This document shows positions 6,811-7,653 of a stretch of 7,653 bases of DNA, piece by piece. The translations under genes and the position numbers were made by a program. Position 1 is the stretch's first letter. Each line of letters starts with the position of its first letter. The notes under the pieces are model-generated. The model did no database searches. It saw only the letters and a program-made list of their open reading frames with translations, and had not been told where the DNA came from. The DNA lies in NCBI GenBank assembly GCA_002403785.1, contig DHIM01000025.1, positions 33,106 to 40,758 on the forward strand, given 5' to 3'. The stretch comes from Clostridium sp. UBA4746 (GTDB taxonomy: Bacteria; Bacillota; Clostridia; Clostridiales; Clostridiaceae).

Positions 6811-7653
6811 TCAGGTTTTGATTTCATCTTTCGCAAATAAAAATCCAAATAGTATAAGATAATATATGCATATATTAATCTCATAGGTTTGATTAGAATT
6901 AAAATTAATACATATTACATTTCCAATAACTAACATAATAATAAATAACAGTTCCTTTTTTTTATTGTATTTTTTTATCAACATATAAATTAGGCAAATA
7001 TTAAAAATAACAAATAGTATAAAATTTATTATTCCTTCCTCCACAATCATAGATAAAAACTGTGAATGAATAACGTATTTATCTATAACACCAAATTTAT
7101 ACAATACGTAATTATTGTATTGTCCATTTCCGGTTCCTAATATAGGTGTGGAAAAAAAAGCTTTTATAGCTAAAGGAAATTGCATAAATCTATCAGCTTG
7201 AGTATCTCCTCTTTTCAAAAAAAGAATATCTGTGATTTTATAGAAGTAATTCAAGTAAAAATATATTCCTACACCTATTACTAAACTAAAAGCCGTTATA
7301 TTTTTTATAAGATCTTTAATAGATCTTATTTTCACTGATAAAAGGATAAATATTAACATTTCAACACATATTGCAAAATAAGCAATTCTTGTAAAAGTAA
7401 TTATAGTAAATAAAATATCAGCTATAATTAAGCTAAAATTTAATATATTTTTATCTCTTTTGTACTTATATAGCAATACAGGAAATAATATTACTCCAAG
7501 ATTTCCTCCACCATTGTCACCCATTACAAAACCAGATGCTCTTCCACCAATATACAATTGTGTTAACTGCTGACTTGAATCTTTAAAATTAATTAAAACA
7601 CTATTAGTTATATATTGTAGACATCCCAGAATTGCATTCATCAAACTAAACAC
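6811..7653 (-). CDS. wzy: Wzy-type polysaccharide polymerase (O-antigen ligase/polymerase family), 5' end missing
   Basis: The C-terminal 280 codons of a multi-pass membrane protein of the Wzy_C/O-antigen ligase family, which polymerises lipid-linked repeat units on the outer face of the membrane. Hydrophobic segments are visible at about 51-64, 72-88, 91-107, 119-137, 207-225, 234-249 and 257-274 of the fragment. The family signature follows the usual order: FTRIAYF (87-93) in the helix before the large external loop, then RGDTQADR (148-155), TPILGTGNGQY (169-179) and HSQFLSMIVEEG (196-207), including the conserved arginines and the P-x-x-G-x-G turn. The frame is open to the edge of the window. 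The edge codon happens to be GTG, but the real start lies further upstream, since family members are usually around 400 residues and the N-terminal helices are absent. In a Gram-positive-like locus containing a Wzx, polymerase is more likely than lipid A ligase. Confidence 0.85.
   Translation of the reverse strand: MFSLMNAILGCLQYITNSVLINFKDSSQQLTQLYIGGRASGFVMGDNGGGNLGVILFPVLLYKYKRDKNILNFSLIIADILFTIITFTRIAYFAICVEMLIFILLSVKIRSIKDLIKNITAFSLVIGVGIYFYLNYFYKITDILFLKRGDTQADRFMQFPLAIKAFFSTPILGTGNGQYNNYVLYKFGVIDKYVIHSQFLSMIVEEGIINFILFVIFNICLIYMLIKKYNKKKELLFIIMLVIGNVICINFNSNQTYEINICIYYLILFGFLFAKDEIKT

Noticed and set aside
6811..6861. 16-codon frame starting at an ATG within the polymerase tail (MKSKPDYLG...) and running into the gap
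   Set aside because: There is no convincing ribosome site, it is very short, and it is out of frame with both neighbours.

Overview
This window is part of a surface-polysaccharide (capsule or exopolysaccharide) biosynthesis locus from an AT-rich bacterium. By eye the DNA is roughly 70% A+T. The AGA/TTA-rich codon use, strong GGAGG-type ribosome binding sites and a TTG start point to a low-GC Firmicute, most likely of the Clostridium or Bacillus type. The genus cannot be fixed from the sequence. No mobile element, RNA gene, CRISPR array or convincing terminator was seen, and no gap between genes exceeds 75 bases.

All six genes lie on the minus strand, so they are read from high to low coordinates: a Wzy-type polymerase (7653 to 6811, 5' end outside the window); a CapK/PaaK-like adenylate-forming enzyme (6735 to 5356); a sugar-transfer-associated ATP-grasp ligase (5315 to 4167); an asparagine-synthetase-like amidoligase lacking the glutaminase cysteine (4170 to 2470); a GT4-type glycosyltransferase (2470 to 1409); and a Wzx-type flippase (1364 to beyond position 1) broken by a one-base frameshift near its 5' end. 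Gaps are short (75 and 40 nt, then overlaps of 4 and 1 nt, then 44 nt), so one operon with translational coupling in its middle is likely. The promoter would lie upstream of position 7653.

Inferred working model: the glycosyltransferase helps assemble a lipid-linked repeat unit, Wzx flips it and Wzy polymerises it. Between them sit three consecutive ATP-dependent carboxylate-activating enzymes of three unrelated folds (ANL adenylation, ATP-grasp, AsnB-type PP-loop). This suggests that the repeat unit is decorated through amide or ester bonds, for example an amino acid, hydroxy acid or amidated uronic acid. The linkage and substrates cannot be read from the sequence. This trio, and the non-canonical active site of the AsnB-like protein, are the most interesting parts of the window. 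The flippase frameshift is the main quality or biology question, because an export-dead locus would be unexpected next to intact genes.
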